From Lachnospiraceae bacterium (GTDB lineage: Bacteria; Bacillota; Clostridia; Lachnospirales; Lachnospiraceae): a stretch of 36,648 bases of DNA. Of this stretch, positions 7,833-16,825 are shown piece after piece. The position numbers and the translations under genes were made by a program. A model generated the notes under the pieces. That model did not search any database and was not told the origin of the DNA. It worked only from the letters and a program-made list of their open reading frames with translations. Numbering within the stretch: position 1 is the stretch's first letter; each line of letters begins with the position of its first letter. The stretch covers positions 15,060 through 51,707 of the forward strand of contig JAAUZE010000020.1 of assembly GCA_014804755.1 (NCBI GenBank), written 5' to 3'.

Positions 7833-8900
7833 ATGGCACAGAATAAGGAGCGGACGGGGAAACCTGCCCTGATGAAGGAATTGAATATCGGTCTGATCAT
7901 GGATGCGCTGCAGCAAAAGGGGCGAGCGACGCGCGTGGAGCTTGCCGCGCTCACCAACTTAAGCCAGCCGACCGTAAACATGCTGATCGGGGAACTGGTG
8001 AAGGAGCAGGCGGTCATCAGCCTTGGCATTGCCGAGTCAACGGGCGGCAGACGGGCGGAGCTGTTTGCGTTAAACAGCAAACGTGCCGCACTTGCCGCTG
8101 TATTGATCAAAAAAGATGTGATAGAGGCGGTAGTGACGGACCTTGAGCTGCATGTGGAACTGCGTGAGAAACGCCAGCTGGACAAGAAAGCATCCTGTAC
8201 GGAGGAGTTGATGTCGCTGCTTCAGATGCTTTTTAAAAAGAGAGGCGAAATACGTGCGCTCTGCATCGGCGTGCCGGGGTCGGTGTCGGCGGACGGCGAG
8301 GTGTTCTCCATTCCGACAATTCCCGAGTGGGAGCATTTTGGCTTAAAAGAATATCTGGAGAGCAGATTTTCCGCGTCGGTCTGTGTCATGAATGATATGA
8401 ATGCGATTGCGGCGGGCTATCTGCTGGGCAGTGAGGAGCATGCACAGAGTTTTGTCTATCTGCATGCGGAGGGAGCCGAGGTGGGTGCCGGTATTGTGAT
8501 CGACGGCAAATTGTATTCGGGCTTTCGCAGTTTTGCGGGCGAGGTCGGGAGCATGCTGCTAAAAAAGGCGGAGCGGGATGCGGACAAGGAGAAACAGGAT
8601 GCAGGTCGTGAGATCAGTGTGGAGGATTATATGCGGAGAGATGCGGATGGTACGCAGCGTGCCGCCGTTCTGACAACAACGGCGATCAACCTGATCTGTG
8701 TGCTCAACCCGGAAGAAATATTGTTCGGCGGCGATATAACGGAAGAATTGATGCGAGATATTTTCGGGGGATGCCGTACTTATTTACCTGAATCGGTATT
8801 GCCGCGCTGTCAGATGGTTTCCAACTATATAGAGGATTATTTCAATGGATTATGCAGACAGGGGCGCGAAATATTGAGCAGGCACATACGGATTGTGTGA
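7833..8900 (+). CDS. ROK family transcriptional regulator (NagC/XylR-like)
   Basis: A 355-aa protein with an N-terminal winged helix-turn-helix (about residues 18-65, including RVELAALTNLSQPTVNMLIGEL) and a ROK sugar-kinase-like domain. CIGVPGSV, MNDMNAIAAGY and FAGEVGSM are ROK landmarks. The usual Cys-rich zinc motif after the GE-x-GH position is absent: GEVGSM is followed by a Lys/Asp/Glu-rich stretch. It probably represses this cluster and is relieved by an amino-sugar or its phosphate; kinase activity is doubtful. AAGGAG stands 7 nt before the ATG. A 15-bp palindrome between this gene and nagB is a candidate target. Confidence 0.88.
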   Translation: MAQNKERTGKPALMKELNIGLIMDALQQKGRATRVELAALTNLSQPTVNMLIGELVKEQAVISLGIAESTGGRRAELFALNSKRAALAAVLIKKDVIEAVVTDLELHVELREKRQLDKKASCTEELMSLLQMLFKKRGEIRALCIGVPGSVSADGEVFSIPTIPEWEHFGLKEYLESRFSASVCVMNDMNAIAAGYLLGSEEHAQSFVYLHAEGAEVGAGIVIDGKLYSGFRSFAGEVGSMLLKKAERDADKEKQDAGREISVEDYMRRDADGTQRAAVLTTTAINLICVLNPEEILFGGDITEELMRDIFGGCRTYLPESVLPRCQMVSNYIEDYFNGLCRQGREILSRHIRIV

Positions 8901-8923
8901 GCAGGCATAAGGAAATATGCGAA

Positions 8924-8938
8924 TTGAACGGTGTTCAA
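8924..8938. promoter_or_regulatory. Candidate operator upstream of nagB
   Basis: TTGAAC-GGT-GTTCAA is a perfect inverted repeat about 90 nt upstream of the nagB start. Its left arm could be a -35 box, with TATAAA at 8945-8950 after a short 15-nt spacer. The neighbouring ROK repressor is the natural candidate ligand. No second copy was noticed upstream of the GH4 gene. Confidence 0.4.
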
Positions 8939-9029
8939 AAGTTTATAAAAAGGTATCAGGTGCCCTGCGCGGGCTGAATGGGCATCGGTTTACTTGAAGA
9001 GCAGATGATTTAAGAGGAGCGTGGTTTAT

Positions 9030-9758
9030 ATGAAAATTATCAGAGCGACGGATTATAAGGACATGAGCCGCAAAGCGGCCAATCTCATTTCAGCGCAGAT
9101 CATCATGAAGCCGAACTGCGTGCTGGGACTGGCAACGGGGTCTACGCCGATCGGCGCATACGAGCAGCTTGTCGAGTGGTATCGGAAGGGGGACCTTGAT
9201 TTTTCTGCGGTCACAACGGTCAACCTGGATGAGTATAAGGGTATTTCGAAGGATAACGAACAGAGCTATTATTATTTTATGTGGGAAAAGCTTTTTTCCA
9301 AGGTGAATATCGATCCGAACCGAACGTTTCTGCCTGACGGTATGGAACCGGACAGCGAAAAGGCATGTAGTGATTATAACCGTATCATTTCCGAAGTCGG
9401 GGGCATCGATTTACAGCTTCTTGGTCTGGGGCATAACGGGCATATCGGCTTTAATGAGCCGGGTATGGCGTTTGAGGCGCAGACGCATTGCGTGAAGCTG
9501 ACCGAATCGACCATGAAGGCAAATCAGCGCTTTTTTGCGTCGATGGAGGATGTGCCGCGGCAGGCGTACACGATGGGAATCAAGACGATCATGCAGGCAA
9601 AAAAGATCGTGGTCGTGGTGAGCGGTGAGGACAAGGCGGACATCTTAAAAACGGCATTTTTCGGCGCGATCACGCCGGGGGTGCAGGCGTCCGTGTTACA
9701 GCTTCACAATGATGTTACGATCGTGGCGGACGAAGCGGCGCTCTCCAAAGTGGAGTGA
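9030..9758 (+). CDS. nagB: Glucosamine-6-phosphate deaminase
   Basis: A 242-aa enzyme converting glucosamine-6-phosphate to fructose-6-phosphate and ammonia, the entry point of amino sugars into glycolysis. Hallmarks are LGLATGSTP (phosphate binding, about residues 32-40), VNLDEYKG with the catalytic Asp (D67), and GLGHNGHIGFNEP with the catalytic His (H138). The length is the family standard. The start at 9030 is taken because AGAGGAG (9013-9019) fits it; the in-frame GTG at 9021 would be too close. It is the last gene of the phospho-sugar cluster. Confidence 0.96.
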   Translation: MKIIRATDYKDMSRKAANLISAQIIMKPNCVLGLATGSTPIGAYEQLVEWYRKGDLDFSAVTTVNLDEYKGISKDNEQSYYYFMWEKLFSKVNIDPNRTFLPDGMEPDSEKACSDYNRIISEVGGIDLQLLGLGHNGHIGFNEPGMAFEAQTHCVKLTESTMKANQRFFASMEDVPRQAYTMGIKTIMQAKKIVVVVSGEDKADILKTAFFGAITPGVQASVLQLHNDVTIVADEAALSKVE

Positions 9759-9782
9759 GGCAGGCGGGGTGAAGGAGCCACG

Positions 9783-9866
9783 GTGAAGATGGCTACGGAT
9801 GATGCGGCGGAGTTGAAAGCGTATCTTGATGGTAAATCGTCGGGCGGGTTTCATCCGTTGGTATAG
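9783..9866 (+). CDS. Possible 27-aa small ORF after nagB
   Basis: A GTG-started ORF of 27 codons (begins MKMATDDAAELKAYLDGK, ends GGFHPLV) has AAGGAG 5 nt upstream. It could be a small protein or the remnant of a decayed gene. No family is recognised. It ends 14 nt before the tandem mini-ORF array. Confidence 0.3.
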   Translation: MKMATDDAAELKAYLDGKSSGGFHPLV

Positions 9867-9876
9867 TAATTGAGGA

Positions 9877-9959
9877 AAAAATGACTGAATGGAAATTAGA
9901 AAAATGACTGAATGGAAATTAGAAAAATGACTGAATGGAAATTAGAAAAATGACTGAAT
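9877..9959 (+). repeat. 23-nt direct tandem repeat, 3.6 copies, forming overlapping mini-ORFs
   Basis: Copies start at 9877, 9900, 9923 and 9946 (the last is 14 nt). The three full copies are identical. Each contains an ATG that opens an eight-codon frame MTEWKLEK whose TGA overlaps the ATG of the next copy as ATGA (for example 9904-9907). The first ATG (9881) has GAGG 5 nt upstream; the last partial copy gives MTESK and a stop. The rest of 9960-10048 has a small palindrome GGATA-GTT-TATCC (9998-10010) and no other gene. Confidence 0.9.
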
Positions 9960-10048
9960 CCAAGTAGATAGACGAATAGCAGGAGATACGGCAGAGGGGA
10001 TAGTTTATCCTGATCGGTTTAGCTTCATCGGAGAAAAGGAGGATAAGT

Positions 10049-10492
10049 ATGGATGAAAAAACGCTGGATTATTTAGAGCAAATCAAAGAGATGCTTGCGC
10101 AGGAATACACGATTTCACACCATTCCATATGTAATGATCCTGATATTAAAAATCGGTTTATATCAGCGGTGAAACAATGTGACAAAATGGACGGGGTTAC
10201 CGGGACGATAGAAATATTGGTGGAGATCAACCGACTTGTGCGAGAGAATGGTTTTTTATATATAACCAATCTCAAAAATGCATTTCATAATAGAGTATTT
10301 GGGCAAATGGTAAAACTGCTTGAAAAACAAACAAATCTGTTGAGGATCACTGCGCTGTTAGAACCTGCATTCTATTATATGGAAGGTTCAGAACTGATTG
10401 AAAGTGTTTTGATCCATGATGGAATACAAATGTGTGTATTAGGATATACCGAGGATGAGATGAAACTCAGACTAAATCATATGATAGGATGA
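10049..10492 (+). CDS. Hypothetical protein
   Basis: A 147-aa soluble, probably helical protein with AAAGGAGG 6 nt before its ATG, so it is very likely translated. No signal peptide, membrane segment or known catalytic motif is seen. It contains a CDKMDGVTG segment and an acidic/hydrophobic C-terminal half. It is more AT-rich than the neighbouring nag genes and sits between a tandem repeat and an Rpn-type nuclease, which suggests an accessory, perhaps transferred, gene. I do not recognise its family. Confidence 0.65.
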   Translation: MDEKTLDYLEQIKEMLAQEYTISHHSICNDPDIKNRFISAVKQCDKMDGVTGTIEILVEINRLVRENGFLYITNLKNAFHNRVFGQMVKLLEKQTNLLRITALLEPAFYYMEGSELIESVLIHDGIQMCVLGYTEDEMKLRLNHMIG

Positions 10493-10546
10493 GGGGATTC
10501 ATGATTTTAGTTTACGAACATTTTTGGGCGTTTATACAAAATTTCC

Positions 10547-10575
10547 TTGACGTATGAAACAAATATTTGTATAAT
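10547..10575 (+). promoter_or_regulatory. Promoter of the Rpn-type nuclease leader
   Basis: TTGACG (10547-10552) is followed after exactly 17 nt by TATAAT (10570-10575). This puts transcription start near 10582 and a leader of about 240 nt before the start codon. Confidence 0.85.
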
Positions 10576-10581
10576 CAGCAC

Positions 10582-10815
10582 AAAGCATAAATTCTTTGAT
10601 GGATTGTTTTCGAGAGCGTCAGTCTTTTCTGAAATTGATCCGCGTCAGACGGCATTCTGCCAATCTCGATGGAGTTCTTTCTATGATTCCAAGAGAATTT
10701 CTGAAGGAAATTCTCTATCTATGCTTTACCCACAAAACAAATTGAAAAGCATAGTGTATGGAAAAAGAAAAGAGACAGACAGCCTCCTGTTTTCGTGCAC
10801 TATGGGAACAGGAGG
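10582..10815 (+). ncRNA. Structured 5' leader of the Rpn-type nuclease gene
   Basis: The leader holds three strong hairpins in its second half. The first is AGAGAATTTC/GAAATTCTCT (10692-10701/10707-10716), a perfect 10 bp. The second is CTATGCTTT/AAAGCATAG (10719-10727/10746-10754), a perfect 9 bp. The third is a 12-bp stem (10783-10794/10804-10815, two G-U pairs) whose 3' arm contains the AGGAGG ribosome binding site itself. There is no T-run after these hairpins, so the likely effect is on translation. It matches no riboswitch class I recognise. Confidence 0.6.
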
Positions 10816-10819
10816 AAAA

Positions 10820-11725
10820 ATGAGACAATTGGAAGAACTGAATCTGGTGGATAACTTTCTGGTGAACAGTCTGACAAGCCATCAGGTCTACGGAGAGCCC
10901 GCGGCGCGCTGCATCTTGGAGTGCATTTTGGGCAGAAAGCTCGGAAAAATCAAGGTGATTCCGCAACACTTCATACAGGGAGAGGATACGGACAAACACG
11001 GTATCCGCATGGACGTGTACCTTGATGAGGAAGACGGGGAACTCTTCGACTTGGAACCCGACAACAATGACGGAAAAAGGGAGGTTGCCGCTCTACCGAG
11101 AAGAGCGCGGTTTTATCATGCGAAGTTGGATGCGGGAAGTCTGCAGGCGGGAGAGAAATACAATGTCCTCAGGAATGTCGTGGTAATCTTTGTAACGACC
11201 TATGATCCGTTTGGGCTTGACCGGATGGTCTATACGGTCAAGAATGGCTGTATGGAGGTTCCGGAGTTACCGTATGAGGACGGAGCGAGAACAATCTTTC
11301 TTTATACGCAGGGAACGAAGGGAAATCCGCCGGAGGATTTACAAGAACTCCTGCATTACATGGAGCATTCGTCAAGGGAGAATGCAAAGACAGAGAGCTT
11401 ACAAAGATTGCATGAGATGGTAACGGCGGTCAAGCGTGACGGAAAGGTGGGGCTTGCCTATATGAAAAGCTTTGAGATTGAGGAGCGGATACGGGAAGAA
11501 GGCATTGCGGAGGGAAAAGCTGCTGGGCTTGCCGAGGGCATAACCCAAGGGAAAATAAATGATATTTTAGATCTGCTTAACGATTTAGGCGAGATACCGC
11601 CTGCATTGAAAGAGCGGATCACATCGCAGAGGGATGGAGAAACGCTCCGTACATGGCTAAAGCTGGCGGCGAGAGCGGAAAGTGTTGCGGAGTTTACAAA
11701 ACAAATTGGTATGATCTCAATATGA
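10820..11725 (+). CDS. Rpn family recombination-promoting nuclease / PD-(D/E)XK transposase-like protein
   Basis: A 301-aa protein of the PD-(D/E)XK nuclease family often annotated as putative transposase. The N-terminal half has the nuclease core: RMDVYLDEEDGELFDLEPDN, with Asp65 and Glu79 as probable metal ligands, then LPRRARFYHAKLDAG and VVVIFVTTYDPFG. The E-x-Q usual in the family is E-P-D here. The C-terminal part has the typical GIAEGKAAGLAEGITQGK helix. The start at 10820 is set by AGGAGG 4-5 nt upstream; a longer frame would begin inside the promoter. No terminal inverted repeats or target duplications were seen. It probably acts on DNA in recA-independent gene transfer, by family analogy. 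Confidence 0.8.
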   Translation: MRQLEELNLVDNFLVNSLTSHQVYGEPAARCILECILGRKLGKIKVIPQHFIQGEDTDKHGIRMDVYLDEEDGELFDLEPDNNDGKREVAALPRRARFYHAKLDAGSLQAGEKYNVLRNVVVIFVTTYDPFGLDRMVYTVKNGCMEVPELPYEDGARTIFLYTQGTKGNPPEDLQELLHYMEHSSRENAKTESLQRLHEMVTAVKRDGKVGLAYMKSFEIEERIREEGIAEGKAAGLAEGITQGKINDILDLLNDLGEIPPALKERITSQRDGETLRTWLKLAARAESVAEFTKQIGMISI

Positions 11726-11762
11726 TTCGGGTTCGAATTGGAAGGACGGTTTTAATGAAAAG

Positions 11763-11800
11763 AGAAGCGGTGTGCATTTATAGCACACCGCTTCTTTTTA
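11763..11800. terminator. Bidirectional terminator between Rpn-type gene and buk
   Basis: A perfect 13-bp stem AGAAGCGGTGTGC/GCACACCGCTTCT (11763-11775/11783-11795) is followed by TTTTATT on the plus strand and by CTCTTTT on the minus strand. It serves two convergent genes. Confidence 0.9.
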
Positions 11801-11818
11801 TTAATATAAAATTCTTTT

Positions 11819-12883
11819 TTAGTACTCCAGCGCCTTTTCCTCTCCTGTCATCACGCGGAGCCCGCCCTGTGCGAGCGCTAGAAGCTCATCCTCGCCGGGA
11901 TAAACCGTGATAGGGGCAATGAAGCCTGTGTGTGCCTTCAGGCTGTCCACAACATAGCTGTCATAAGCGATACCGCCCGTCATGATGATCTGATCCACCT
12001 TGCCCTCAAGAGCGGCAGCCATCGCGCCGATATTTTTGGAAATTTGTAAGCAGAACGCGCTGCGGAGCAAAATAGCCTTCTCGTCGCCGTTATCGCAGAG
12101 CTTTTCAACATCACGCATATCGTTGGTGCCGAGATATGCGTTAAAGCCGCCGTTTCCGACCAGCTTTTTGTAAACTTCTTTTTCAGACAGGCCGCTGAAG
12201 CAAAGCTTTACCAAAGCGCCGACAGGAACCGCGCCGGAACGCTCGGGAGAAAATGCACCATCTCCGTCAAGCGCGTTAAATACGTCGACGACCTTACCGC
12301 CTCGATGCGCGCCGACGGAAACGCCGCCGCCCATGTGAACGACAATGAGATTTAAGGAATCATAAGCCTTTCCGATCTCCTTTGCGTAACGCTTGGCAAC
12401 TGCTTTCTGGTTCAGCGCGTGGAAAATGCTTGTTCTGGGAAGCTCCGGACAGCCCGAAATTCTGGCTTCCGGCATCAGCTCGTCTACGACGATGGGGTCA
12501 ACGATATAGGCGGGAATGCCGAGCGAATCGCCGATTTCGCGCGCCAAAATACCGCCGAGGTTTCCTGCGTGCTGTCCCTGCACGCCTATCTTCAGGTCCT
12601 CCAAAAGCTTATCGGTAACTGTATAGGTACCGCTGGGAATCGGATTTAACAGACCGCCGCGTCCGACAACAACCTGAAGGGATTTCATATCAAAGCCCTT
12701 ATCAGCAAGGAATTTTGTGATAATGTTCTTACGAAAATCTTTCTGATCAATGATGGAGGCATACTGTGCAATCTCCTCTGTGGAGTGGCGCAGTGTCTCG
12801 TCAAAAAGAAGTGTCTCATCCTCAAATACGCCGATCTTAGTTGACGTAGAGCCGGGATTGATGATCAAACTTTTCACTGCCAT
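11819..12883 (-). CDS. buk: Butyrate kinase
   Basis: A 354-aa acetokinase-family enzyme that makes butyrate and ATP from butyryl-phosphate, the last step of butyrate fermentation. The N-terminal [15 protein letters not shown] is the phosphate-binding motif. [18 protein letters not shown] and [23 protein letters not shown] are diagnostic for butyrate kinase rather than the longer acetate kinase. [11 protein letters not shown] lies near the C-terminus. It follows ptb on the same strand, separated by about 100 nt that hold a paired hairpin. The presence of ptb-buk points to the kinase route to butyrate rather than, or in addition to, the CoA-transferase route. Confidence 0.95.
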   Translation of the reverse strand: MAVKSLIINPGSTSTKIGVFEDETLLFDETLRHSTEEIAQYASIIDQKDFRKNIITKFLADKGFDMKSLQVVVGRGGLLNPIPSGTYTVTDKLLEDLKIGVQGQHAGNLGGILAREIGDSLGIPAYIVDPIVVDELMPEARISGCPELPRTSIFHALNQKAVAKRYAKEIGKAYDSLNLIVVHMGGGVSVGAHRGGKVVDVFNALDGDGAFSPERSGAVPVGALVKLCFSGLSEKEVYKKLVGNGGFNAYLGTNDMRDVEKLCDNGDEKAILLRSAFCLQISKNIGAMAAALEGKVDQIIMTGGIAYDSYVVDSLKAHTGFIAPITVYPGEDELLALAQGGLRVMTGEEKALEY

Positions 12884-12934
12884 AGGAATACCTTTCCTTT
12901 CTTAGTCATTATGTGTCATGGGTCCAAATTTGGG

Positions 12935-12984
12935 AAGAATCCGCCCTTGGCGGATTCTTTAAAATGGTTCCGCGTTCGCGGAAC
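12935..12984. repeat. Paired-hairpin element 2 (ptb-buk intergenic)
   Basis: Hairpin one is AAGAATCCGCC/GGCGGATTCTT (from 12935 and 12949, 3-nt loop). Hairpin two is GTTCCGC/GCGGAAC (12967-12984), with a tetraloop GTTC. The second hairpin reaches the ptb stop codon. In the ptb-buk transcript this could act as a processing or stability element between the two genes. Confidence 0.7.
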
Positions 12985-13901
12985 TATTTTTGCATCTGCT
13001 CCGCCATAACTGCCGCAAGTGCGATGGAATTGACCTTCGTCTCACAGGTGTCGGAGCGGGAGGTTAAGATGACCGGAGCCTTCGTGCCGGTCAAAATATT
13101 ACCGTTCTTAATGCCGGGAACAAGATGTACCAGTGACTTATAAACCAGATTGCCCGCATGGATGTCAGGGAAAAGAAGAATATCTGCGTCGCCTGCGACC
13201 TTGCGGTTCTGCGCGTTCTTTTCGATGGCGGCATTTATGTCGATGGCGATGTCAAAGGAAAGCGGTCCGTCAATGATGCAGCCGGTGATCTCGCCCTCGT
13301 CGTTTAAGCGGGTGAGCTCCGCAGCCTCCACTGTTGTCGGCATTTTCGGATTGACGAGCTCTACGGCGGCAAGCGGCGCAACCTTCGGGCAGTCGATACC
13401 ACAGGCATTTGCGACCTCTACTGCGTACTTGATGATAATCTTTTTATCCTCCAGCGTCGGATACGGGATAAACGCTACGTCGGTTAAAAAGAGAAGCCGG
13501 GGAATGCCGGGGATCTCGAACACGCATACATGGGAAAGCGCCGCTCCCGTGCGGAGTCCGACTTCTTTGTCAAGGACGCTCTTTAAGAAGGTCTTTGTAT
13601 CGATCAGACCCTTCATGTACATATCAGCCCGTCCCTCATGAACCTGTTTTACCGCAGTTAAAGAAGCAGCCACCGTATCCGGTTCGTTGATGATCTCATA
13701 ATCGTCCATATTCATGTTAAGGGAAGCGCCAATCTCGCGGATTTTTGCCTCATCGCCGACAAGGATTGCATCCGCAATGCCCCGCTCCTTTGCCGCCTTG
13801 ACGGCTTCCAAAACCGCCAAATCCTGCGCGACGGCAACGGACAGACGTTTTTTACTGCAAGTGGATACTTTGGATAATAAATCGTCAAAACTTTTACTCA
13901 T
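12984..13901 (-). CDS. ptb: Phosphate butyryltransferase
   Basis: A 305-aa enzyme that converts butyryl-CoA and phosphate to butyryl-phosphate and CoA, the substrate for butyrate kinase. It matches the Ptb family along its whole length: [88 protein letters not shown] and [25 protein letters not shown]. The start at 13901 (MSKSFDDLL) is preferred to 13910 because it aligns with known Ptb N-termini and leaves GAGG at a proper distance. Confidence 0.95.
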   Translation of the reverse strand: MSKSFDDLLSKVSTCSKKRLSVAVAQDLAVLEAVKAAKERGIADAILVGDEAKIREIGASLNMNMDDYEIINEPDTVAASLTAVKQVHEGRADMYMKGLIDTKTFLKSVLDKEVGLRTGAALSHVCVFEIPGIPRLLFLTDVAFIPYPTLEDKKIIIKYAVEVANACGIDCPKVAPLAAVELVNPKMPTTVEAAELTRLNDEGEITGCIIDGPLSFDIAIDINAAIEKNAQNRKVAGDADILLFPDIHAGNLVYKSLVHLVPGIKNGNILTGTKAPVILTSRSDTCETKVNSIALAAVMAEQMQK

Positions 13902-13938
13902 TTGTTCCATACCTCACTCTTTGTCTTTTTTTACCTCA

Positions 13939-13967
13939 AATATAGCACCACGACGGACAAAGGTCAA
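13939..13967 (-). promoter_or_regulatory. Promoter of ptb-buk
   Basis: On the minus strand TTGACC (13962-13967) is followed after 17 nt by TATATT (13939-13944), about 40 nt before the ptb start. Confidence 0.8.
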
Positions 13968-14069
13968 GGTGAGGGTGAGCCAAAAAATAACGATTTGACC
14001 GCGTTTTTACAAAAAAATCAGTACGTCGGAGTGTGTCATTTCGTTCATAGAATGTTCATATGCCTTGGG

Positions 14070-14098
14070 TTGAATAAAAATAAGGAATCTGTTACAAT
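14070..14098 (+). promoter_or_regulatory. Promoter of secA
   Basis: TTGAAT (14070-14075) is followed after 17 nt by TACAAT (14093-14098), about 38 nt before the secA start codon. It is divergent from the ptb promoter. Confidence 0.75.
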
Positions 14099-14135
14099 AG
14101 ACATTAGGTTTGTCAGAAAGGACAGGTTTACCGAT

Positions 14136-16703
14136 ATGGGTTTAATACAGAAAGTGTTTGGTACGCATAGTGAGCGGGAATTAAAGCGCATTATGCCGCT
14201 GGTAGATCGGATTGAGGAGCTTCGGCCGTCCATGATGGAGCTTTCGGATGACGAGCTGCGCGAGAAAACAAACGAGTATAAGAAGCGGGTACAGCAGGAT
14301 GGGGAGTCGTTGGATTCTGTGCTGCCCGAGGCGTTTGCCACGGTCCGCGAGGCGGCGAGGCGCGTCTTAAATATGGAGCATTACAGGGTGCAGCTGATCG
14401 GCGGAATCATCATGCATCAGGGACGTATCGCCGAGATGCGTACCGGTGAAGGAAAGACGCTGGTCGCAACGCTTCCTTCTTATCTGAATGCGTTGGAGGG
14501 AAAAGGCGTTCACGTCGTTACGGTCAATGACTATCTGGCAAAACGTGACGCCGAGTGGATGGGACAGGTGCATGAATTCCTTGGGTTAAAAGTGGGCGTT
14601 GTCCTAAACTCCATGAAACCCGATGAGCGCAGGGAGGCATATGCCTGCGACATTACCTATGTGACGAACAATGAGCTTGGCTTTGATTATCTTCGTGACA
14701 ACATGGTCATTTATAAAGAACAGCTCGTCCTCCGCGATCTGCACTATGCGATCGTCGATGAGGTTGACTCCGTGCTCGTGGATGAGGCGCGGACGCCGCT
14801 CATCATTTCCGGGCAGAGCGGAAAGTCCACTTCGCTCTATGACGCCTGTGATATTCTTGCGCGCCAGCTCGAGCGCGGCGAGGATATGGAGGAGCTTTCC
14901 AAGATGGACGCCATCATGGGCGTGGAGAGAGAGGAAACGGGCGACTTTATTGTCAACGAAAAAGATAAGGTCGTGAACCTGACCGAGCGCGGCGTCAGCA
15001 GGGTGGAGCAGTTCTTCCATATAGAGAACCTTGCGGACCCCGAAAATCTGGAAATCCAGCATAATATTATTCTTGCGCTGCGCGCGCATAACCTCATGCA
15101 CCGCGATCAGGACTACGTTGTGAAGGACGATCAGGTGCTCATTGTCGATGAATTTACGGGACGTATCATGCCGGGGCGCCGGTATTCCGACGGTCTGCAT
15201 CAGGCGATCGAGGCAAAAGAGCATGTGAAGGTGAAGCGGGAGAGCAAGACGCTTGCCACGATCACGTTCCAGAATTTCTTTAATAAATTTGATAAAAAAG
15301 CGGGAATGACAGGTACGGCGCTCACGGAGGAGAAGGAGTTCCGCGATATTTACGGGATGGACGTCATTGAGATTCCGACGAACCGACCGGTCATCCGTGA
15401 GGATTTACAGGATGCCGTTTATAAGACAAAGCGCGAGAAGCTGAACGCGATCTGCGATGCGGTCGAGGCGGCGCATGAAAAAGGACAGCCGGTGCTTGTC
15501 GGCACGATCAACATTGATTCTTCCGAGGTCATCAGCATGATGCTGACGAAGCGCGGCATCCCGCATAAGGTTTTGAACGCAAAATTCCATGAGATGGAGG
15601 CGGAGATCGTCGCAGATGCGGGTCTGCACGGAGCCGTCACGATCGCAACGAACATGGCGGGACGTGGTACGGATATTAAGCTGGACGACGAGGCAAAGGC
15701 AGCGGGCGGATTAAAGATCATCGGTACAGAGCGGCATGAGTCGAGACGAATTGATAACCAGCTCCGCGGACGAAGCGGTCGTCAGGGCGATCCGGGTGAG
15801 TCGAAATTTTACATCTCTCTTGAGGACGATGTCATGCGGCTGTTCGGTTCCGAGCGTCTGATCAGCATGTTTAACGCACTGGGAATCCCGGAAGGACAGG
15901 AGATCGAGCATAAAATGCTCTCGAAGGCGATTGAGAACGCACAGAAAAAAATTGAGAGCAACAACTTTGGAATTCGTAAGAATCTGTTGGAATACGATCA
16001 GGTCAACAATGAGCAGCGTGAGATCATTTATGCCGAGAGGCGGCGCGTGCTTGACGGTGAGAGCATGCGGGACGTCATTTACAAAATGATCACCGACCTT
16101 GTGGAAAATGCTGTCGATATGGTGATCGGCGACGATGCGGAGCCGGAGGAGTGGAATCTGACGGAATTAAATTCCGTGCTGCTCGGCAATGTGCCGATCG
16201 AGCCGGTGATCTTGGGACGTGTGGAGAACCGCACAAAAAACGGCTTAAAGCAGCAGCTTAAGGAAGAGGCGGTCAGACTCTATGAGAGCAAGGAGGCGGA
16301 GTTCCCCGAGCCAGAGGCGATCCGCGAGATCGAGCGCGTCGTTCTGTTGAAAGCGATCGACCGCAAATGGATGGATCATATCGACGATATGGACCAGCTT
16401 CGTCAGGGAGCGGGGCTTGCGGCTTACGGACAGCGCGATCCGCTTGTAGAATATAAGATGAATGCCTATGAGATGTTCGACGCGATGACGGAGAACATCA
16501 AGGAGGAGACCGTGCGCATGCTGTTCCATGTCCGCATCGAACAGAAGGTGGAGCGTGAGCAGGTTGCGAAGGTAACAGGCACGAACAAAGACGATTCCCT
16601 GCAAAAAGGACCGGTCAGACGCGCCAACGCCAAGATTTATCCGAACGATCCGTGTCCGTGCGGAAGCGGCAAGAAGTATAAGAACTGCTGTGGAAGGAAA
16701 TAG
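14136..16703 (+). CDS. secA: Preprotein translocase ATPase SecA
   Basis: An 855-aa motor ATPase that drives secretory proteins through SecYEG at the membrane. The start [16 protein letters not shown] at 14136 matches SecA N-termini; upstream in-frame codons overlap the promoter. Walker A is MRTGEGKT (residues 101-108). The Walker B/DEAD region is [20 protein letters not shown]. Also present are [25 protein letters not shown] and [18 protein letters not shown]. The C-terminus has the SEC-C zinc motif [15 protein letters not shown]. The ribosome binding site is weak (AAAGGA, about 14 nt upstream). Confidence 0.98.
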   Translation: MGLIQKVFGTHSERELKRIMPLVDRIEELRPSMMELSDDELREKTNEYKKRVQQDGESLDSVLPEAFATVREAARRVLNMEHYRVQLIGGIIMHQGRIAEMRTGEGKTLVATLPSYLNALEGKGVHVVTVNDYLAKRDAEWMGQVHEFLGLKVGVVLNSMKPDERREAYACDITYVTNNELGFDYLRDNMVIYKEQLVLRDLHYAIVDEVDSVLVDEARTPLIISGQSGKSTSLYDACDILARQLERGEDMEELSKMDAIMGVEREETGDFIVNEKDKVVNLTERGVSRVEQFFHIENLADPENLEIQHNIILALRAHNLMHRDQDYVVKDDQVLIVDEFTGRIMPGRRYSDGLHQAIEAKEHVKVKRESKTLATITFQNFFNKFDKKAGMTGTALTEEKEFRDIYGMDVIEIPTNRPVIREDLQDAVYKTKREKLNAICDAVEAAHEKGQPVLVGTINIDSSEVISMMLTKRGIPHKVLNAKFHEMEAEIVADAGLHGAVTIATNMAGRGTDIKLDDEAKAAGGLKIIGTERHESRRIDNQLRGRSGRQGDPGESKFYISLEDDVMRLFGSERLISMFNALGIPEGQEIEHKMLSKAIENAQKKIESNNFGIRKNLLEYDQVNNEQREIIYAERRRVLDGESMRDVIYKMITDLVENAVDMVIGDDAEPEEWNLTELNSVLLGNVPIEPVILGRVENRTKNGLKQQLKEEAVRLYESKEAEFPEPEAIREIERVVLLKAIDRKWMDHIDDMDQLRQGAGLAAYGQRDPLVEYKMNAYEMFDAMTENIKEETVRMLFHVRIEQKVEREQVAKVTGTNKDDSLQKGPVRRANAKIYPNDPCPCGSGKKYKNCCGRK

Positions 16704-16825
16704 AAGGGTGCGTTTGGCAGAATCCTTGGCTAAAGGTACTGTAGTCATAATGCGATGATCGATCGCACAAATTTCTTTTATGCAATCGGCAAAATGAAAG
16801 GCATCCTGGCATAAGGAGGATCAAA

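Noticed and set aside
6754-7839. Long minus-strand open frame (361 codons) opposite the GlcNAc kinase
   Set aside because: It is a codon-bias shadow of a well-supported gene, has no ribosome binding site, and its His/Arg/Cys-rich translation resembles no protein family.
9877-9959. CRISPR array
   Set aside because: The 23-nt units are directly adjacent with no unique spacers, and no cas genes are present.
10493-11800. Complete insertion sequence around the Rpn-type nuclease
   Set aside because: No terminal inverted repeats or target-site duplication could be found by eye; only the gene and its leader are supported.
11819-13901. Acetate kinase / phosphotransacetylase pair
   Set aside because: Protein lengths and motifs ([20 protein letters not shown]) fit butyrate kinase and phosphate butyryltransferase instead.
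13902-14135. N-terminal extension of SecA
   Set aside because: The in-frame extension covers the ptb and secA promoters and is absent from SecA proteins.
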